DNA from: Pteria penguin
Taxonomy: Eukaryota > Mollusca > Bivalvia > Pterioida > Pteriidae
Assembly: GCA_035048485.1 (NCBI GenBank)
Contig: CM068583.1
Location: forward strand, 26,843,841-26,907,840
Reading direction: 5' to 3'
DNA: 64,000 nucleotides
The position numbers were made by a program, and so were the translations under genes. The notes below the pieces were generated by a model. It was given only the letters and a program-made list of their open reading frames with translations. It searched no databases and was not told the DNA's origin. Positions 61,831-64,000 of this stretch are shown here, in pieces (within the stretch, counting starts at the first letter, position 1; each line of letters opens with the position of its first letter).

Positions 61831-62888
61831 TACCTACAGATACTTTTGATATAAGTGATTCATACTTCATCCACCGCGGTGCTTCGTAGTCATTGAGATC
61901 ATCGATTCTGGAAAACAATAGACTGGCATGACTCAGAGGTAACAAGATTGTTATCGTCTGCGGTATAACATTATACAAAAGGAACAATAACGTCAGGAGT
62001 TATATATACAAAACTCTTTATGTGGTAATAAAACTTACGGCAAGTTTTCAACACATTTAAAGAATTATATGACACAAAATGTCTAAATGTACATATAAAC
62101 CTTTTCAGACGAGACATTATCCTCAGCTACGTCCCCTCTGAGTGTTAGTCCGGATTCTTCCCGATCAAGATCTGAGCTCGCTTACTGTTGAGCAGAGTAC
62201 GGTTTACTCATGTTGATGTCGCCTTACATATTTTCAATACCAGCATATTCTTTAAACGTTTCGTGTGAAAATATTTTTGACCTTTCTTCTTTGGAAACCT
62301 GTTGATCCTTGTTCTCTTACTTTCTTTTTTTATATGAAGCAATAAATCAGTACTCGTATGTATAAGCATATGATTATCATAACCATTGGGTGGATACCAC
62401 TGCTGGCCGACTATCAGTCACCGAATGTATCACTCACACATTTTCGATTCTTCTGTACTGACCAGAAATACTTAAAACAATGTGATAATACTATTATTCT
62501 ATTCTAGGGAGTATCTCCACTTTGCAGAGCTCTGTCCTTAGATTGGTTCAGGCTCGTCCTTGTTCGTCATTGCAATACTTCGTTTGGTTTACACATTTTT
62601 GAAAGTTCACAGTCTCGTCCTTAAGCATCTCCGGAGAGATGCACGTTTTCGAAATGAGTATATTGTTAAAAAAAAATAAAAACAAAACTTAACACATATA
62701 TTGGCCTAAATGTTCTTATTATGTGTGGATGACCTTCGTGATTTGTGTGCATTTTGTTTGTATGTCCTTGGTGATTTGTGTAATACATCTTTGTCAGATG
62801 TGTTCTGTTTTCTGTTTTATAGCATTTTACAAAAGGGATTTGTACTATGTGCTTTACAATCATCTACTAACCTCACAATTCATGATAC
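61831..62888. other. No supported gene
   Basis: Unique AT-rich DNA between the 60-kb minisatellite and the candidate tail exon. Confidence 0.5.
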
Positions 62889-63081
62889 CTACTTAGGTGA
62901 TCGTCGATCCGTGACGTGGTGTCCTTGATTCATGACACACTCTACAGGTTGGTAGTCGTTATCTATTTCATGATATTCATGACATGGCAATGCATTATTC
63001 CCGTCCATCAATACCATGTGATGTATTAGATTTTCTTGTCCAAGATTTCCATTAGTCTGCTGATACTGTTGCCGTTTTAAT
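62889..63081 (-). CDS. Probable last coding exon of an unidentified gene (tyrosine-containing tail)
   Basis: A good 3' splice site (TTATTTCTTTGTCAG) opens an exon that reads LKRQQYQQTNGNLGQEN and on to a TAG stop, about 64 residues. It is hydrophilic with YHEID and NDYQPV motifs, as in cytoplasmic tails of bivalve receptors. Upstream on the same strand, 63,120-63,260, a hydrophobic frame (NLGIFVIVWIVYHIASVL) could be a transmembrane exon, but I could not join it with a correct donor and phase. Remaining exons would lie to the right, possibly beyond the window. Family unknown. Confidence 0.4.
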
Positions 63082-63659
63082 CTGACAAAGAAATAAGCCT
63101 CACATTTAACTATGTACATACCAATTGTCAGATCAGATATGATTATAAGTTGTTAATAATATTCCTGTCACAATTATCAAAACTGAAGCAATGTGATAGA
63201 CAATCCATACAATAACAAAAATTCCCAAATTTGTCGGTCCACAATCCTAATTACTCACTTCAGAACAAACATATATTCAGTACAAAATTATAAAAGAAAA
63301 GATAAGAGATAAGACAATATAATGCCATGGATATACACAGCAAAACGCAAATTGAAATCAAAATAATGGCATCACAAAAATATTTCATCAGAATGAAATT
63401 GCGGCACCGACTCGTGATCAAGACGGAAAATTAAAATACATGAAAAGTACATAAACCTTTGAACGGAACTCTCTTTCGATGTTACAACAAGTGTTTAGAA
63501 TTGTTGACATTGAATTCTGAAAACGAATTATACATTTATTCATTTTGATGTCGGTACTATTTTAATACATTGGCATGGATGCCTTGTACCTTCAATATTG
63601 CGCGTACAGAAGCATACTAGATATCATATGATATTATATTTATTATGTGATTTAATTCG

Positions 63660-63880
63660 AGAACCAGGGTAGCGTGCTAGGCTGCCGAGATAGTCGGTGT
63701 CCTGTCTCCGTGATGAGACCGTGAAAATCAAGGTGTATAATATTACGGTATACATGGGACGTAAAAGATCCCTCATTGCTTCGGATGAGTCTGATACATA
63801 CGTTTAAATAGTGTTTAGCATCATGTAGATAACGTCATCGTGTAAGTGCAAAATCATTTGGTATGAAGTAAACAATGATA
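63660..63880 (+). mobile_element. SINE, diverged
   Basis: GGTAGCGTGCTAGGCTGCCG, GTGATGAGACCGTGAAAATC, GGGACGTAAAAGATCCCTCA, TTGCTTCGGATGAGTC and GAAGTAAACAATGATAG; the B box is lost. Confidence 0.6.
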
Positions 63881-64000
63881 GTAAAAAAAATTGTAAATCT
63901 AGAATCATATGTTGGATCAGAAATATACTACAACGCAAAATGTGTAAAGACAATCTCTATGAAATGAAATTGCTATACTTTGATTTCAAAATATCATGAC

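Overview
The window is nuclear DNA from an animal, most likely a bivalve mollusc and plausibly a pearl oyster (Pinctada type). The reasons are AT-rich, intron-bearing genes with GT..AG boundaries; at least two Gly/Tyr-rich secreted proteins of the shematrin-like shell-matrix type; two short His-rich secreted peptides; and many copies of tRNA-derived SINEs. No prokaryotic feature (operon, ribosome binding site, CRISPR array, phage) is present. The species call is inference.

Left part (1-12,800): two convergent genes. On + (1,637-6,666) lie the last six coding exons of an SLC17/sialin-like transporter whose N-terminal exons are outside the window. Its introns hold a dead mariner and a minisatellite grown from one exon's own 5' splice site. 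On - (12,761-6,825) an eight-exon gene can be assembled phase-perfectly. It encodes a 380-residue membrane protein: signal peptide, WSC-like Cys module, C-type lectin-like domain, one transmembrane helix, and a basic then acidic tail. The two stop codons are 158 bp apart.

Middle (12,800-51,000): a gene-poor stretch full of minisatellites. Small secreted-protein genes sit in it: a His/Gly/Tyr/Trp peptide (18.2-18.4 kb, -), a heptad HPGH-repeat peptide (23.6-23.8 kb, -), a shematrin-like protein (33.4-33.9 kb, +), a two-exon 71-residue secreted peptide (34.9-36.0 kb, +), and a 395-codon GYGG-repeat shematrin-like protein (39.9-41.1 kb, -). In the first three listed and the last, a 3' splice site lies within about 20 nt upstream of the start codon. 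A 1.2-kb foldback element carrying arrays of a TTCGAA-centred palindrome is at 45.0-46.2 kb.

Right part (51,000-64,000): a three-exon TNF-superfamily ligand gene (53,894-52,327, -), several small inverted-repeat elements (two with clear 5-bp target duplications), more minisatellites, and a probable last exon of another gene near 63 kb (-).

About a quarter of the window is tandem arrays with units of 20-90 bp. Many long open frames in the window are by-products of these arrays. Exon structures were read by eye from splice consensus, phase agreement and family resemblance; no alignment or transcript evidence was available.
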